DNA from: Riptortus pedestris
Lineage: Eukaryota > Arthropoda > Insecta > Hemiptera > Alydidae
Assembly (NCBI GenBank): GCA_019009955.1
Contig: CM032228.1
Location: 256,277,501-256,341,500 of the forward strand
Direction: 5' to 3'
DNA: 64,000 nucleotides
Shown here: in pieces, positions 44,826 through 59,240 of the stretch
How positions within the stretch are numbered: the stretch's first letter is position 1
How the letters are laid out: each line of letters begins with the position of its first letter
The notes under the pieces: model-generated
The model's database searches: none
What the model saw: only the letters and a program-made list of their open reading frames with translations
What the model was told of the DNA's origin: nothing
Made by a program: the position numbers and the translations under genes

Positions 44826-45540
44826 CGCAGAGATTTCCCTTAAGGCAAATCAGCTATTGAATTTTGAATTGGGGGGGGGGGATTTTGAAAATTCCAAATA
44901 TCTCCGTTACTATACGTCTGATAAAAAAATTGTGTAAAACCAATCTTATTGCAAATTAAATGATCTATAAAAATTGGTCTATACATATTTTCTGTATCAT
45001 GAATATTAACCGAGATATTTGGGTTTTTAAGTTTTCCAATTTCAGAAACCCTTACTCCTACTAGTGTCTTATTAATAATAATCTGTTATATAATGAACCC
45101 CGTTGTTACAAGGTATAATAGAGAATATTGTTTTCAGTGAACTTTTACTTTGTGAGATATATGCAAATTCGTTCTGATGTCCTCCCTCTTGATCTTGGAT
45201 TACTAAAATTTAAGTAATTGAGATTAAAATTATTCTGATTCTTTACAAATTACAGCATTAGCTATAGTAAATAGTTTTGTATAAAATTAATGTGTTATAT
45301 TCAGATATATTTCATTAATGATTTTTCTTTCCGGTCTAGAATTGAGGTTGGCTGGCCTGTTTGTTTACAATTAGCCGCTTTCCGTTGTAGATTATTAACT
45401 TGTAGCCGAACGATTTCTCATTACCTTTTGTATTTATTCACTTATTTTCGGTGGTGTTACCAGTATGTATATGTATCTATTGTAAACCTCCGCTTTGGAA
45501 ATCTGCTTAGTTTACGCAGGCCCTGCGTGACGGACATTTT
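44826..45540 (+). mobile_element. Family A long subfamily with deleted core
   Basis: Left end AGATTTCCCTTAAGG at 44828 jumps straight to the G-rich block; no (TA)n. The long-subfamily middle and right terminus (GGCCCTGCGTGACGGACATT) are present. Confidence 0.75.
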
Positions 45541-45872
45541 TTGTTTGATCATTAACAAACTCAATATTTGAACCTTATATGTAAATGTAACTATCAAGTT
45601 CGTTAATAACGAAAATCCGAGCCGTGAGAGGGTGGGGGAGGGGGTTTAGAGGGGAGAAATTTTGAAAATTCAAAATATCTCCGTTATTATGCGTCAGATC
45701 ACAAAATGTTATAGAATCAATCTTATTTTAAATGTAATGTTCTATAAATGTTGTTATATACGGTTTTAGCAGATTTCCCTTAAGTTCGTATTCATGACGC
45801 GATTTTCGAAAAATTTCTTTAAATGTCCATCGATCCTACCCAGGAGATGACGAAAATGAGGTCCCTTCAAAA

Positions 45873-45931
<59 letters not shown>

Positions 45932-46548
45932 TCTGTTAACGCTCTAGCGGTCGCAATTTTTGTTTGATCGTTACGAAACGAAAATGACAGATCAAGTTCG
46001 TTAATGGCTGAAATCGGACCAGAGGGAGGGGTTTTTTTTTTCGGAAATTCTAAATATCTCCGTTATTATGTATCGGATCGAAAAATTATATAGAACTAGT
46101 CCTATTGAAAATTAAGCTTACTATAAATATTGTTATACACATATATTCTCTATCTTGAATATTAACCGAGATATTTGCATTTTTATGGTCTGGGGGACGT
46201 GGTCGGGTATCGTTCGGATTAGTTCGACCGTTTTTGTAACTGTTTGGCTCAGGTGGAAGCTTCTTCTAACCTTACCTTACCTTCGTTACTTTGTGAGATT
46301 TATGCAAATACGTTCTGTACAACCAACCCCCCCCCCTCTTCTTTAGTTCCTGGACTACTAAAATTTGAGTTATTAAAATATAAATTATTCTTACAATTCA
46401 GAAGCCGTTTCAGTTGGGAATTTATTGAAATTAACTGAAAGATTTCTCATTACCGTGTGTATGTACTCACGATGGTGATAAATGGAAATACGTGACGCGC
46501 GTGGGAAATCTGCTTAGTTAACGCAGACCTTGCGTGACGGAATTTATT
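45541..46548 (+). mobile_element. Family A: internal fragment followed by a full copy
   Basis: Positions 45541-45763 are a right-block fragment beginning TGTTTGATCATTAAC. From TTTTAGCAGATTTCCC at about 45763 a full copy runs through (TA)n (45878-45927) to CCTTGCGTGACGGAATTT at 46546. Confidence 0.75.
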
Positions 46549-46549
46549 T

Positions 46550-47050
46550 CCTTGAGTGAGCAGGTTTTGCATTCATAATGCCACAACTTGCGAGACATCG
46601 ATTTCATATTTCTGCCTCCCATTTCACTTTAAATCCAATTTAGAGTAATACTCGTGCTATAAAGCCTACTTGTATAAAGTTGGTAACAAAATGCAGAGTA
46701 ATTTGTAAACACAATTTACAGTCATCCAGGTTGGATGGAGTTATAAATTGGGTTCGGTCGAGATGGCCTACTTGCTATTCAGAGGAGCAGCTTCCTGGAT
46801 AAGGTTGGCCATCAATTCGGAGGCCAAACAGCGGCCCAAGTTTGGCCTCACAAATTGGCCATCTCCCTAGAGCACCAAGCCTATATACACCCACAACCTA
46901 ATACTTCAAGTGCACAACAAATGGTGCTTTAGGCCTACTACCTCATGCATTGCTAAAAACTAGATTTATTATACTCCACATGTGGTAACTCTCAAAAGGT
47001 AGATGATTTCCCTAAAGTAATATTTACTATTTTACTCATTTCTATCTAAT
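46550..47050. other. Unassigned sequence
   Basis: Includes repeated TTGGCC(T/A)(C/T)C words at 46805-46870. No gene or element is recognised. Confidence 0.4.
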
Positions 47051-47052
47051 AT

Positions 47053-47607
47053 ATAAAAGTCCGTCACGCAGGGGCTGCGTAAACTAAGCGGATTTCCCAC
47101 GTGAAGTTTTACAATAGAGAAATCTGCCTAATAACAACTGTAGTAGTAAGAAACCTCTAAACCTAAAAAACATTATTTAGGGCGTAATAACCCAGTAGTT
47201 TCTAGCCCCAAAAAACAGTTAACCTAACCACTAAACCTATTCACGAGGGACGATAGTTATAGAAACAGCCGCCAGAGCTCTCGGCGGAAACTCCGAACAT
47301 AGCCTGGTGACCACACGCAGAATACAAATGCAAATATCTCGGTTAATATTCAAGATAGAGAATTAATGTATAGAACAATATGTATAGTAAATTTAATTTG
47401 CAATAAGATTAGTTCTATACAATTTTTTGATCCGACGTATAGTAACGGAGATATTTCGAATTTTCGAAAATCCTCCTGTCTAAACCCCCCCTCCCACTGG
47501 TCCGATTTCAGCCGTTAACGAACTTGATCTTTCTTTTTACATAAAACGCTTAAATATGAAGTTTGGTAAGGATCAAACAAAAATTGCGACCGCTAGAGCG
47601 GTAACAG

Positions 47608-47693
<86 letters not shown>

Positions 47694-47828
47694 ATATACA
47701 GTTTTGAACGGACCTCATTTTCGTCATCTACTAGGTAGGATCGATGGACATTTGAAGAAAAATGTCGAAAATTCCGTCATGAGTACAACCTCAATAGCTG
47801 ATTTCCCTTAAGGGAAATCTGCTAAAAG
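47053..47828 (-). mobile_element. Family A, full-length
   Basis: AAAAGTCCGTCACGCAGGGG at 47055 to GGGAAATCTGCTAAAA near 47827; (TA)n at 47614-47698. It shares the 380-485 insert with the first copy and the left-end variant GAAAAATGTCGAAAATTCCG with the copy at 738-1617, defining a subfamily. Confidence 0.85.
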
Positions 47829-48317
47829 GGTTACTCAAATTAAAGTGCTTGCAGCTTCAAAGTTTTGTACATGAATATTTTATCAATCTATCTCACCATC
47901 AAACACTACTTGCTAATCAAAATAATACAATAGTAAAAGCCAGAAATAATTTAGTTTGTAGAAATATTGAGCGGGCGCTTAACTCAAAATACAATCCTTT
48001 TATAGACTATTCTGTAACTTTTCACATCTGGAACCAGCAAATTACCTTCAATTTAACGTCAGCATAGAAAAGTTAACAATCATAAGCCAACTGAGAGTCT
48101 GTAATAGCGAATACATTAAAATATCTCAACAGGTAAAGCCCATATCATAAAATCACACGAAATATGTAAGTAGTGTAAAAAAATACATTTATAATAGCCT
48201 GAAGAACTTCGAAAATGTGAAAATCTGCGTTATTATAAGACGGAAGGAGACATTTTACTTAAACAAACTTTTTGCAAATTACCTATGCGCTGTTATATAC
48301 ATATTCTGAATATTTAT

Positions 48318-48480
48318 TTATTTAGGTGTGTCGCCATTTTAGCGATTCACACTTACACATATTATAAAACTAAATTTTGATATAGCCACCATATTATAAA
48401 ATAAAAAAATATGTTAATATGTCAACAGTCGTAGGTCACGGTTACATTTTCACTAGTGGATATTAATGGGAGCAGGTTAT
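48318..48480 (+). repeat. Family D repeat, copy 2
   Basis: Direct copy of the block described at 27113-27268, with an indel around 48385-48410. Confidence 0.6.
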
Positions 48481-48943
48481 AATTCTTTAATATTAACCAA
48501 TCTCAATTGATGACATCACATGACGTATATTCTATTACATAATAAAGGTCTCTTGAAAACAATATTTGGTATTTGACCTTGGAATAAATTGTTAATGAAC
48601 TTGTTTGTCTTGTTGTTTGAAAGTGTTTGTAATATAGGCACATTATGACAAAACATGTTATGTTTTTAGACTTATATGAAAGTTCTGTTCTAACTATGAT
48701 TTGAAGATAAAAAATCTCCACCCCTCCCCCTTCTCAACAGTTATGTTAATTAGAGATTAAGTTCGTTATTCATTTCCAATATAAATTTAAACTATAAGAG
48801 CATTTCGATTATTTAATTGGTATAATGTATTATCTAAACAAAATCATGATAACCTATGTGCAGTTATATACATATTTTCAATATTAACCAATTGATGATG
48901 TCATCACATTGCGATTTTGCTTTTACCTCAGAAAGTAAAGGCC

Positions 48944-48948
<5 letters not shown>

Positions 48949-49013
<65 letters not shown>

Positions 49014-50341
49014 GTAAACTCTGTCTATACATTGATTTATTTTCACATATTTTTACGATAACTTTTCGTTTCACATGTCATAGACACCATAACTGCATTT
49101 TTTTTCTTTCGTGTGTGTTCGCTTGTTTGTTACCTTTTCACGCATAAACGGCAGAACCGAATTTTATGAAACTTGGTATGTATATTACTACTAACCCAAC
49201 TTAGACTTTAGGCTGTTTTAATATCCTCTGAGACGAACAGGAGTGGGGGTTATAAGGTAAGCCAGAAATTAAAAATAGCTATATTTCGTTTCCTATTGGT
49301 TTTTCGTCAACTATGAACATAACAAAAGTTGTTTATTTTGTTATTTAGAGTTATTTTTGTTATATACACTTTTTTCGTATACTGAATTATAAACGAGATA
49401 TACGCTAAAACCTATAGCGGAAGTGAACAATTTTATTTGGGACAAAAGACCCAAACGAAATAAATAAAACTCGGTATGTGTATTAGCACTAACGCTTTCA
49501 TTATAATAAGCCATACCAACATTTCTAGGGACGGGCAGGAGTGGGGGTTGGAAGGGAGGCATGAATTTAAAATAGCGGTATTTCGTTTTCTATTCGTTTT
49601 TCGGCAAATATGAACATAACAAAAGTTGTTTATTGTGTTATTAAGAGTAACGTTTATTATATACACTTTTTTCGTATACCGAATTATAAACGAGATATAC
49701 GCTAAAACCTATAGCGGAAGTCAACAATTTTATTTGGCATAAAAAACTCAAACCGAACTAAGTTAAACCCGGTATGTGAATTAGCGGAAGTGAACAATTT
49801 TATTTGGCACAAAAGACCCAACCGAAATAAAACTCGGTATGTGTATTAGCACTAACGCTTTCCTTATAATAAGCAATACTATCATTTTTAGGGACGGGCA
49901 GGAGTGGGGGTTATAAGGGAGGCCTGAAATTAATTATAGTGATATTTCGTTTCTTATTGGGGTTTCGGCAAATATGCACATAACAAAAGTTGTTTATTTT
50001 GTTATTTAGAGAAATTTGCTCAACAATTCTTTTCAATATGAACTACCAGGTACAGCACCTGGAAAAATTAATTCAAATGTATGTTAATATTTTGTCCTTA
50101 ATAATTCAAAACTATGCATAATGCACAGGAAACGGGAAATATGACAATATGGAGGACAGTGAAGTCTTACATAAAAAATTAATTTTATTAATAACAAATC
50201 CACAGAAATGACGGGTATTAACCCGTATAACACTGGGACGGGTAAATGTCAAAATATTGTGCAAAGTAAAGCCTTGCCAAAAAAATATCATCACCATTCA
50301 GCGTCTAATGAATTCCCGGGCGAAGCCGGGTATCTGAGCTA

Positions 50342-50342
<1 letters not shown>
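48949..50342 (+). mobile_element. Family B Helitron, copy 5
   Basis: Starts after (TA)n at AAAATTGTAAACTCTGTC and ends GAGCTAG at 50342 after CCCGGGCGAAGCCGGG. It contains three modules around CAGGAGTGGGGGTT (about 49228, 49535, 49895). A (TA)n tract and a Family A left end follow. Confidence 0.8.
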
Positions 50343-50397
<55 letters not shown>

Positions 50398-50403
<6 letters not shown>

Positions 50404-51030
50404 GAACGGACTTCATTTTCGTCATCAACAAAGTAAAATCGATGGGCACTTGAAGTATCATGAGTACGCCCTCAATAGTTGATTTCCCTTGATTGAAGTC
50501 TAAAATTTCATTGGTCGCATTGTTATTCAGTTTGACTGGATTGAAAACTATTTAATATGTCTAGTAATGTAATTTATAGAACTAGTAGAATAATGTTTTT
50601 CTCAATCAATCAAATTTTAGCAGCCCAAGAACTTAAGACAAGTGGTGGGGTCAACACAACATATTTGCAACTATCTGGTATAATAAATGTATCTTGAAAA
50701 CAATATTTTGCATTAAGCTTCGAATTAAGTGCTTTATTATCTAACAGAGTATTGTTTATGTAACATAAGAAGAAGTTCGCTATTTCTGAAGTCTGTATAC
50801 TGAAAAATTCAAATATCTCGGTTAATATTCAAGATAGAGAATAAATGTATATAACAACATTTATAGAACATTTAATATGCAATAAGATTGATTCTATAGC
50901 TGTTTTCGATCCGACGTATAGTTACCGGAGATATTTCGAGCTTTCAAAATTCACCTCCTACAAACGTTGATAAACGATTAAATATCGAGTTTGGTAGCGA
51001 TCCAACAAAAACCAGTGTTAGGGGGAGGGG
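50398..51030 (-). mobile_element. Family A left end and a separate long-subfamily fragment
   Basis: Positions 50398-50500: GAACGGACTTCATTTTCGTC to GATTTCCCTTGA. Positions 50520-51030: reverse long-subfamily blocks (GAAAACTATTTAATATG, CTTGAAAACAATATTTTGC, ATATCTCGGTTAATATTC, GATCCGACGTATAG). Confidence 0.6.
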
Positions 51031-51034
51031 GTTA

Positions 51035-52200
51035 GATAGAATATAAGGTCAAATTCTCCAATTCTAATGAACAACAGGCTTTGTTACTCATTCAATTTTT
51101 AACTTCTCTCTCAGAGAAGGGAATCCGTTTTATTTTTATTTTCCCGAATGCAGCCCTTTCCGAGCCCGAGGGCGAACAAAAAACCGGCGGGGGCCGCATG
51201 AAAAATTGCTTACCATTTTTTTTTCTACTCGAGATAGGGGGTGGATTGCTTGACGTCACTGGCTGGATGAGAATTTCTATAGAGACGGGGCTTGCATAGT
51301 GGATGTATCTTCTGCTAGTCTTCGGCAAATTATCAAAGCAGGACATCCCCTTCCATACTTATTTCCTACTCAACAATTACCAGCAAATTCAATAATTTTA
51401 GTTGGACCTGCGAATCTGAGCGATAAACACTTTGAAGAAGTAAAGTCATACTCAATAACGATGTAACCACTGAAATTTTAGACTTATGTAAATAAAATCC
51501 GAAATTATGATAGATAAGATAGATAGATAAAAATTCTGTATTTAAGTATAAACTTTTTACAGGGGGTCCGAATATTTACAAAAAAAAAAAAATAAATAAA
51601 TAGAGAGAAAAAAAAAGAAAAGAAGAAAAATTAAAACACCTAGCTAGGTACAATACTTCTCTAAAGTAATACATATAATATTGGTGATTGATAAAATAAA
51701 TAATTTGGCTATAATTAGTATATCAATAAACAAAGAATTACATTATAGTAAAAATAGCTTACTCAACATTGGGTCATCTTCAAATTTGATACATAATTAA
51801 TCTTAATTTAATAGAAACAAAAATAAAAATAAAGAATAAAGAAATAGAAAGAAAGAAAATAAAATAAAAATAAACAAGAACATAAAATTTCATTAATCTG
51901 CTTATATTAAAGAAAAATAAATAAATAAAGAAAAAGTAATAATATAATAAAATGAAATTATAATAATAAGTAAATATAATAAAAATATATGTATAATAAT
52001 AGACAAAATAAAGAGACATTTCTTCTAAATCATCAATCAGTTCCGAAGGCACAATATTAATTATGAAAAATAAATAGATAAATAAAATATGTAAATAATT
52101 ATAATAATTATGATATTTAGAAGCATTTTTCTGGCGATGTAACATTTTCAGAGAACAATCTCCATAGCTGATTTCTCTTAACTGGATGTAAATAAATAAA
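51035..52200. other. Unassigned; A-rich low-complexity tract
   Basis: Positions 51575-52110 are dominated by AATAAA/AAAT words, so the 141-codon minus frame is composition-driven. A perfect TGACGTCA at 51251 is noted without support for function. Confidence 0.5.
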
Positions 52201-52202
52201 TA

Positions 52203-54062
52203 CATATTTGTCTGTCAACGCTCTAACGGTCGGACATTTTGTCGTATCGTTACCAAACTCGATATTTAATCGTTCAATGTAAAAAGAAATCCCGAGTTCG
52301 TTAAAGGGTCGAAATAAAACCTCAGGGATGGTGGTTAGAGGAGGGTGATTCGAAAATTCTTAATATTTTCGTTATTATACGTCGGATCGAAAAAGTGCAT
52401 AGAACAATTGTTATTGCAAGTTCAATGTTCTATGAATGTTGTTATACATGTTTTCTCAGTATCTCGATTATTAACCAAGATATTTGCATTTTTCAGTTTT
52501 GAGCCTTCAGATGGAAAACAACCACTTTTAGTAATCGTACTTTTCAAATAAGAGAATATATCATGAACCGTATATATATATATATATAAAATTGTAACCT
52601 CTGTCTGTACATTGATTTTTTTCGCGAAATTTCACGATAACTTTTCGTTTCACATGTCATAGACACCATAACTGCATTTTGTTTCTTTCGTGTCTGTTCG
52701 TTTGTTTGTTACCTTTTCACGCATAAACGGCTGAACCGAATTTTATGAAACTTAGTATGTATATTACTACTAGCCCAACTTAGACTTTAGGCTATATTAA
52801 TATCCTCTGAGATGAACAGGAGTGGGGGTTATAAGGGAAGCCAGAAATTAAAAATAGCGATATTTCTTTTCCTATTGGGTTTTCGGCAAATATGAAGATA
52901 ACAAAAGTTGTTTATTTTGTTATTTAGAGTAACTTTTGTTCCATACACTTTTATCGTATACCGAGTTATAAACGAGATACACGCGTTAGACCTATAGCGG
53001 AAGTGAACAATTTTATTTGGGACAAAAGACCCAACCGAAATAGATAAAACTCGGTATATGTATTAACACTAACGCTTTCATTATAACAAACCATACCAAC
53101 ATTTCTAGGGACGGGCAGGAGTGGGGGTTATAAGGGAAGCCTGAATTTAAAAATAGCGGTATTTCCTTTTCTATTCGTTTTTCGGCAAATATGAACATAA
53201 CAAAAGTTGTTTATTTTGTTATTTAAAGTAACTTTTGTCATATTCATTTTTGTCTTTTAACAAAGTATAAACGAGATATACACTATAAACTAAAGCGGGA
53301 GTCAACTATTTCATTGGGTGCTAACGATTAAACCGAACTTAAAAAAACTCGGTATGTCAATTAGCATTAATTCTTTCATGATTATAAGCTATATTAACAT
53401 TTTTAGGTTAAAACGGGAGTGGGGGTTATAAGGGAGGCCTGAAATCAAAATTCGCGATATTCCATTGTCTATTTGTTTTTCGACAAACATGCACATAACA
53501 AAAGTTGTTTACTTTGTTATTTAGATTAACTTTTGTTTTATACATTTCTCCAAGAACAATATGTGGAGTAAGTAATTTGCGTATAATTATTGATATGCTC
53601 AACAATTCATTCCAATTTGAACTATCAGGTACCTCACCTGGAAAAATTAATTCAAATCTAAGTTAATATTTTGTCCTTAATAACTGAAATCTATGTATAA
53701 TGCACAAGAGACGGGAAATATGACAATATGGAGGACAGTGAAGTCTTACATAAAGAATTAATTTTATTATTAACAAATGCCAACAACGGGTATTAACCCT
53801 AAGCACTGGGACGGGCAAATGTCAAAATATTGTGCAAAGTAAAGCCTTGCCAAAAAAATACCATCACCATTCAGCTTCAAATCAATTCCCGGGCGAAGCC
53901 GGGTATCTGAGCTAGTATATAATATATGTATATATTATATATATATATATACGTATATTATGTTTTTTTTAATAAGGAATATATGCTGAAATCAGTACTG
54001 TGTCATTCCTACAAGTGGGAAATCTGCTTAGTTTACGCAGTTCTTGCGTGTCGGACTTTTTA
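52203..54062 (+). mobile_element. Family A long copy split by a Helitron
   Basis: TTTGTCTGTCAACGCTCTAA to TATCATGAACCG (52205-52570), Family B insert, then GTGGGAAATCTGCTTAG..TTGCGTGTCGGACTTTT ending near 54060. Confidence 0.7.
52571..53915 (+). mobile_element. Family B Helitron, copy 6
   Basis: (TA)n then AAAATTGTAACCTCTGTC; three modules (about 52818, 53118, 53413); hairpin CCCGGGCGAAGCCGGG and GAGCTAG ending at 53915. Confidence 0.8.
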
Positions 54063-54221
54063 AATTAGTTTTGTACTTCTAGTGAAGCTTAATTTTAGCT
54101 TAGCCCAACTTCCCTTAAACATATAAAAATATTCCAACTAGAATTGATAAAATGTCCTTGAAAAGGTGGTTGACCTTGCTAGGCAACCATAGAAAAGGAA
54201 GCAGCTTATTATTTGAGTGGT

Positions 54222-54283
<62 letters not shown>

Positions 54284-54561
54284 GCACATTTATTTTCTAT
54301 TTTATCATAACTACATCGGCGTTATCAGAAGCCTGGCCATTTTATGTTAGTATCGTTAGATATTCAACTTAAATAATTTATAATACAATTTCAAATACTC
54401 CGAAAAAAGCAACAACAATTAAATGTTAATAGACTGACAATAATATACTCTTAATAAACTAATATATGTTAATTAGCTTTTCAATATTGTTAATATTTAG
54501 CATAAATTCCAATGAAAGTTCATCCCTGTTTTTAACTATATATGATTGTAAATATCTGTGA

Positions 54562-54846
54562 TTACAAGTGTAGTGCAATGTACTCTCTGAGTGAGGGACT
54601 TTTAAACATATAGCGGTTCCCGAGCAAAACAGAAGACAACTGACATCTGGTGGCTTTATTAAAAACTAGAATATGTCTTCTTTTCTCCAATAACCGAGCC
54701 CTTGGCGCAGCGATCGATAGTTGGCACGAAATAATACTTCGTAGAACGCATATACTTTTGGGATCACCCTGTATTTGAAGAAACCCCACAAAATGAGGTG
54801 CTAATTCCGATTCGATAAATTCGCTCTCGCAAAGCACTCTTCTCAC
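54562..54846 (-). other. Unclassified repeat-like open frame
   Basis: A 94-codon minus frame that begins upstream of TACAGGGTGATCCCAAAAG (about 54770), a phrase that resembles common insect transposon ends. No domain is recognised; composition differs from the AT-rich surroundings. Confidence 0.3.
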
Positions 54847-54925
54847 TGCTTATCAGGACTCTAGGGACATAAACTGAAATATTAATAGCGCTAATTAATT
54901 ATGATAATTGTATTGTATGTCTTAC

Positions 54926-55090
54926 CTTGCGTGCTACCTGCCTGTGCCTCCTCTGGAACTGACAGCACAGGCCCCTATGGATGTCACACTCACTGCTCAT
55001 AGCACACTCTTCGCCTGCAACAATCATAGCATGACAATAATTTGGATCTCGAGAGGTTGTCACAAGGAATAAGTACAATATGAACGGCAT
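54926..55090 (-). CDS. Exon-like cysteine-rich segment (possible secreted peptide)
   Basis: On the minus strand an open segment reads MPFILYLFLVTTSRDPNYC, then GEECAMSSECDIHRGLCCQF and RRHRQVARK, followed at once by a strong splice donor AAG|GTAAGA (54926/54925). A possible acceptor GTTGCAG|GC would start the exon at 55014 (89 nt); alternatively Met at 55090 with a short hydrophobic leader starts it. The spacing of five cysteines (C..EEC..SEC..LCC) and the basic RRHR stretch suggest a small disulfide-rich secreted protein or prohormone, but I do not recognise a named family. It is the only host-gene candidate in the window; further exons are not located. Confidence 0.45.
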
Positions 55091-55274
55091 TCCAGGATAT
55101 ATCTGTCATAAGGTAATGCGCTATTCACGCAATCCTCCTATGAGACAACGATATCACTATCTCATCGCCGTTACTGGCTAATAATGAGCTAGCAATAATA
55201 CTACACTCTCTATGAGCTTCTGTTCAAAAGTACAAATATAATAATAGTATTTAATAAATGATAACATATTATTA

Positions 55275-56290
<1,016 letters not shown>

Positions 56291-56439
56291 TTTTCTCCTT
56301 AACAATTCCCAGCGAATTTAATTCTTCTGAGGAAAACACTGAGATGAAGCAAAATCAAACTGAATAGCAACAGGATACTGTTTAGACTTTACTGAATGAA
56401 TTCCGAAAATACAATATTTATAATTTGTAAGTAACATTT

Positions 56440-56770
56440 CAATAACCCAATTTGAAATATCCGCTCCGTTTAGCAGTCAGTACACGAGGTTCAATGGATA
56501 TTAAAAGATAATATTTGAAATTTTACGATCATAAAATTTTCAGAGTTCCAATCTTGTTGAAACATTGATGTTTTACAATTGTTACTCTACACATTTTGTC
56601 TAAACTCAAATATTGAGCAGGGTATTCGTACTTTCTTTACTCCAGTCTGCAATGACCTTTACTACTTAGCGAATATTGCCTGAGGAATAGAGACTAACAT
56701 TTTGAGATGAGATCACAAATGTGTAATACCAGGAGGCGGGACATGCTTAGTTTGGACAGGCCTGAACAAG
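56440..56770 (+). mobile_element. Family A third-subfamily right part
   Basis: GTACACGAGGTTCAATGG, ATTGTTACTCTACACATTTT, GAGATCACAAATGTGTAATA then a decayed terminus (GGGACATGCTTAGTTTGGAC). Confidence 0.5.
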
Positions 56771-57194
56771 CTGAACTTACGACAATGAGAATGTAGAGGT
56801 AGTTTGAAACGAGAAGAGGTGAAAGCGAGTATAATTCAGAGTATAAGAAGAGTATAGGGCGAGGGCTTTAATCCGAGTATAGGAGATAATACCCCAGATA
56901 GTGCTGCCCTCTATGCTGGCAGTCTAATCCTATACTCAGCCCTTTATTCACACAGACTCCCATCCCAGATAAGTATAATACTCCACACAATAAAAGTCCG
57001 TCAGAACAGCTACTATAAACACACACTTTCAGCTAACCTCCTTCTTAACTTATTTTCAAACACACCTTTCCCAGTAAACCTGGACAGGTAGTACCTAGGA
57101 CTGCCAGGTTCAGATCTCTCTAGAAGTACATCAGAGGAAAAACTGTCATCTCCTTGGCACTTTAGTTGATGTAGTCCAACTGACGGTCATTGCG

Positions 57195-58150
57195 GGATTT
57201 CCCAGAAAGGAAAACAGCTTTTGAGGAACTTCTCTTGGTCTTATTTCATAAAAGTGACCCCAAATGTCCATCGGTCCTATTCAGGAGATAACATTCAAAA
57301 CTATGCAAAAAAACAGACTCACACACGCTCTAGCAGTAAACCCTCTAGCAGTCGCAAGCGGTATTTGTTTGGCGGTTACCAAACTCGATTTTTAAACGTT
57401 TCATGTAAAACTAAAAAGAAGTCCGTCACGCAGGGGCTGCGTAAACTAAGCAAATTTCTCTCGTGAAGTTTGATAATAGATATACCTACATACTTCAAAC
57501 ACAGCACCACCGTGAATATTAAGTGAATAAATACAAACGGTAATAAGAAACCTTTCCTCTTTCGGCGGAAAGCTACTCAAATGTATACAGGTTTGCCAAC
57601 GGCTCACCGAAAAGAAAAACAATAACTGAAACATATCAGAATATAACATATTGATTTTATTCAAAAACTATCTACTACATCTAGTACTGTAATTTATAAT
57701 GAATCAGAATAATTTTTATCTCAATTAATCAAAATTTTAGTAGTCCAAGAATTTAAGACGGGGGGGGGGGAGGGTCACAAGAACATATTAGCCATGTATG
57801 CCGTATATTAAAGGTCTCTCGAAAACAACATTTTGCATTTAAGCTTGGATAATGTGGTTTATTATATAAGAGACTATTGTTGATATAAAACGAGTAGAAG
57901 TGGGGGTTTAAAACTGAAACTTGCAAATATCTCGGTTAATATTCAAGATAGAGAATAAATGTATATAATAACATTTTAAGTACATTTACTTTGCAATATG
58001 ATTGTGTCTATACAAATTTACAATCCGATATAGTTATAGTAACGGAGATATTTCGAGTTACCCCTCTCCTTTCCCCTCTCATTATCTGATTTCAGCCGTT
58101 AACGAACGTGATCTTTCTTTCTACAGAAAACGATTAAATACAGAGTTTGG
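57195..58150. mobile_element. Two Family A copies meeting tail to tail
   Basis: 57195-57412 plus: left block and start of the right block without a (TA)n core. At about 57413 the right terminus of a minus long-subfamily copy begins (AGTCCGTCACGCAGGGGC), running to GTTTGGTAACT near 58155. Confidence 0.7.
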
Positions 58151-58155
58151 TAACT

Positions 58156-58417
58156 AAGGCCAGCTAATAATCAATATACGTAACACCATTTATAGAAAAT
58201 TGCATTAACAATACGATTGATTCCATAGAATTGTTCGATCCGTCGGATTATAACAAATAAATTTTGGATATTCGAAATTCTTCCCATTAAAAGCCCACTC
58301 CCCTCACTAGTCAGATATCAGCCATTGACGAAATTGATCATTCATTTGACATAAGCCGTTTAAATCTTGGTTAAAATTTGGTAGCGACTAAACTGAAATT
58401 GAGACACAAGAACCTTA

Positions 58418-58472
<55 letters not shown>

Positions 58473-58600
58473 CATACTCTGTTACCACCCTAGCGGTTGC
58501 AATTTTTGTTTTAGCTACACAAAATTCAATATATGCATAAACGTTTCATGTAAAATTAAAGTTCTAGCTCGTTAACCGCTAAAGTACGACCTTTTTTGAT
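58156..58600. mobile_element. Family A fragments around one (TA)n core
   Basis: Minus right block at 58160-58420, (CA)/(TA)n at 58418-58470, then plus right block from CTCTGTTACCACCCTAGCGG to about 58600: a mirror arrangement. Confidence 0.6.
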
Positions 58601-58756
58601 AATCCATGAATTATGTTCCATGTAATTTATCTATAGGTGGAATTGGAAAGGAAATATATCATTTTCAAATGAAATGAAATCACAAAAAAACATTTTGTTT
58701 ATTTAATCGGAGTAGAAGGAAGTTGGAGTAATGCGATTCCAAAATCCGATTTTTTG

Positions 58757-58836
58757 CACATTAGCCTTAAGGGAAAACAGCTATCAGGGTACTCATGTAC
58801 TCATGACGCGATTTCATTTACAAATGGGGTCTGGTC

Positions 58837-58882
<46 letters not shown>

Positions 58883-59240
58883 CTGTCAACGCTCTAGCGT
58901 TCTCAATGTTTGTTCGATCGTTACCAAACTTCATATTTTATTGTTTTATGTGAAAAACAGGTCAAGTTCGTCAATGGCTGAAATCGGACAAGAAGTTGAA
59001 ATATCTCCGTTACTATACTTCTACTAAAATTGTTTAAACCAAACCATCATACGCCCACTCTACGATTTCTTAGATTACAGTGACCCCCCACTCCTACTCA
59101 TGTCACCCTGGGTGATGGACTTTATTGCGATTTTCACATCGGTACATAAGCTTCTAATGACAGGAGATATCTATAATTGATAGTGTCAGATGAGCATGAA
59201 GGCGAGGACTTGGGAAATCTGCTAAGTTCACTCAGTCCTA
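58757..59240 (+). mobile_element. Family A, eroded copy
   Basis: Left end CCTTAAGGGAAAACAGC, (TA)n 58843-58878, right block to about 59030, possible right end GGGAAATCTGCTAAGTTCAC at 59212. Confidence 0.6.

Noticed and set aside
47849..48067. 72-codon plus-strand frame next to Family A
   Set aside because: Coding-like in places (LANQNNTIVKARNNLVCRNI) but no recognisable domain, start context or splice sites.
51251..51258. Palindromic TGACGTCA as a CRE element
   Set aside because: A single 8-bp match in 64 kb has little meaning without a gene or conservation.
51780..52205. 141-codon minus-strand frame rich in Y, F, I
   Set aside because: Produced by the A-rich low-complexity tract; it resembles no protein.
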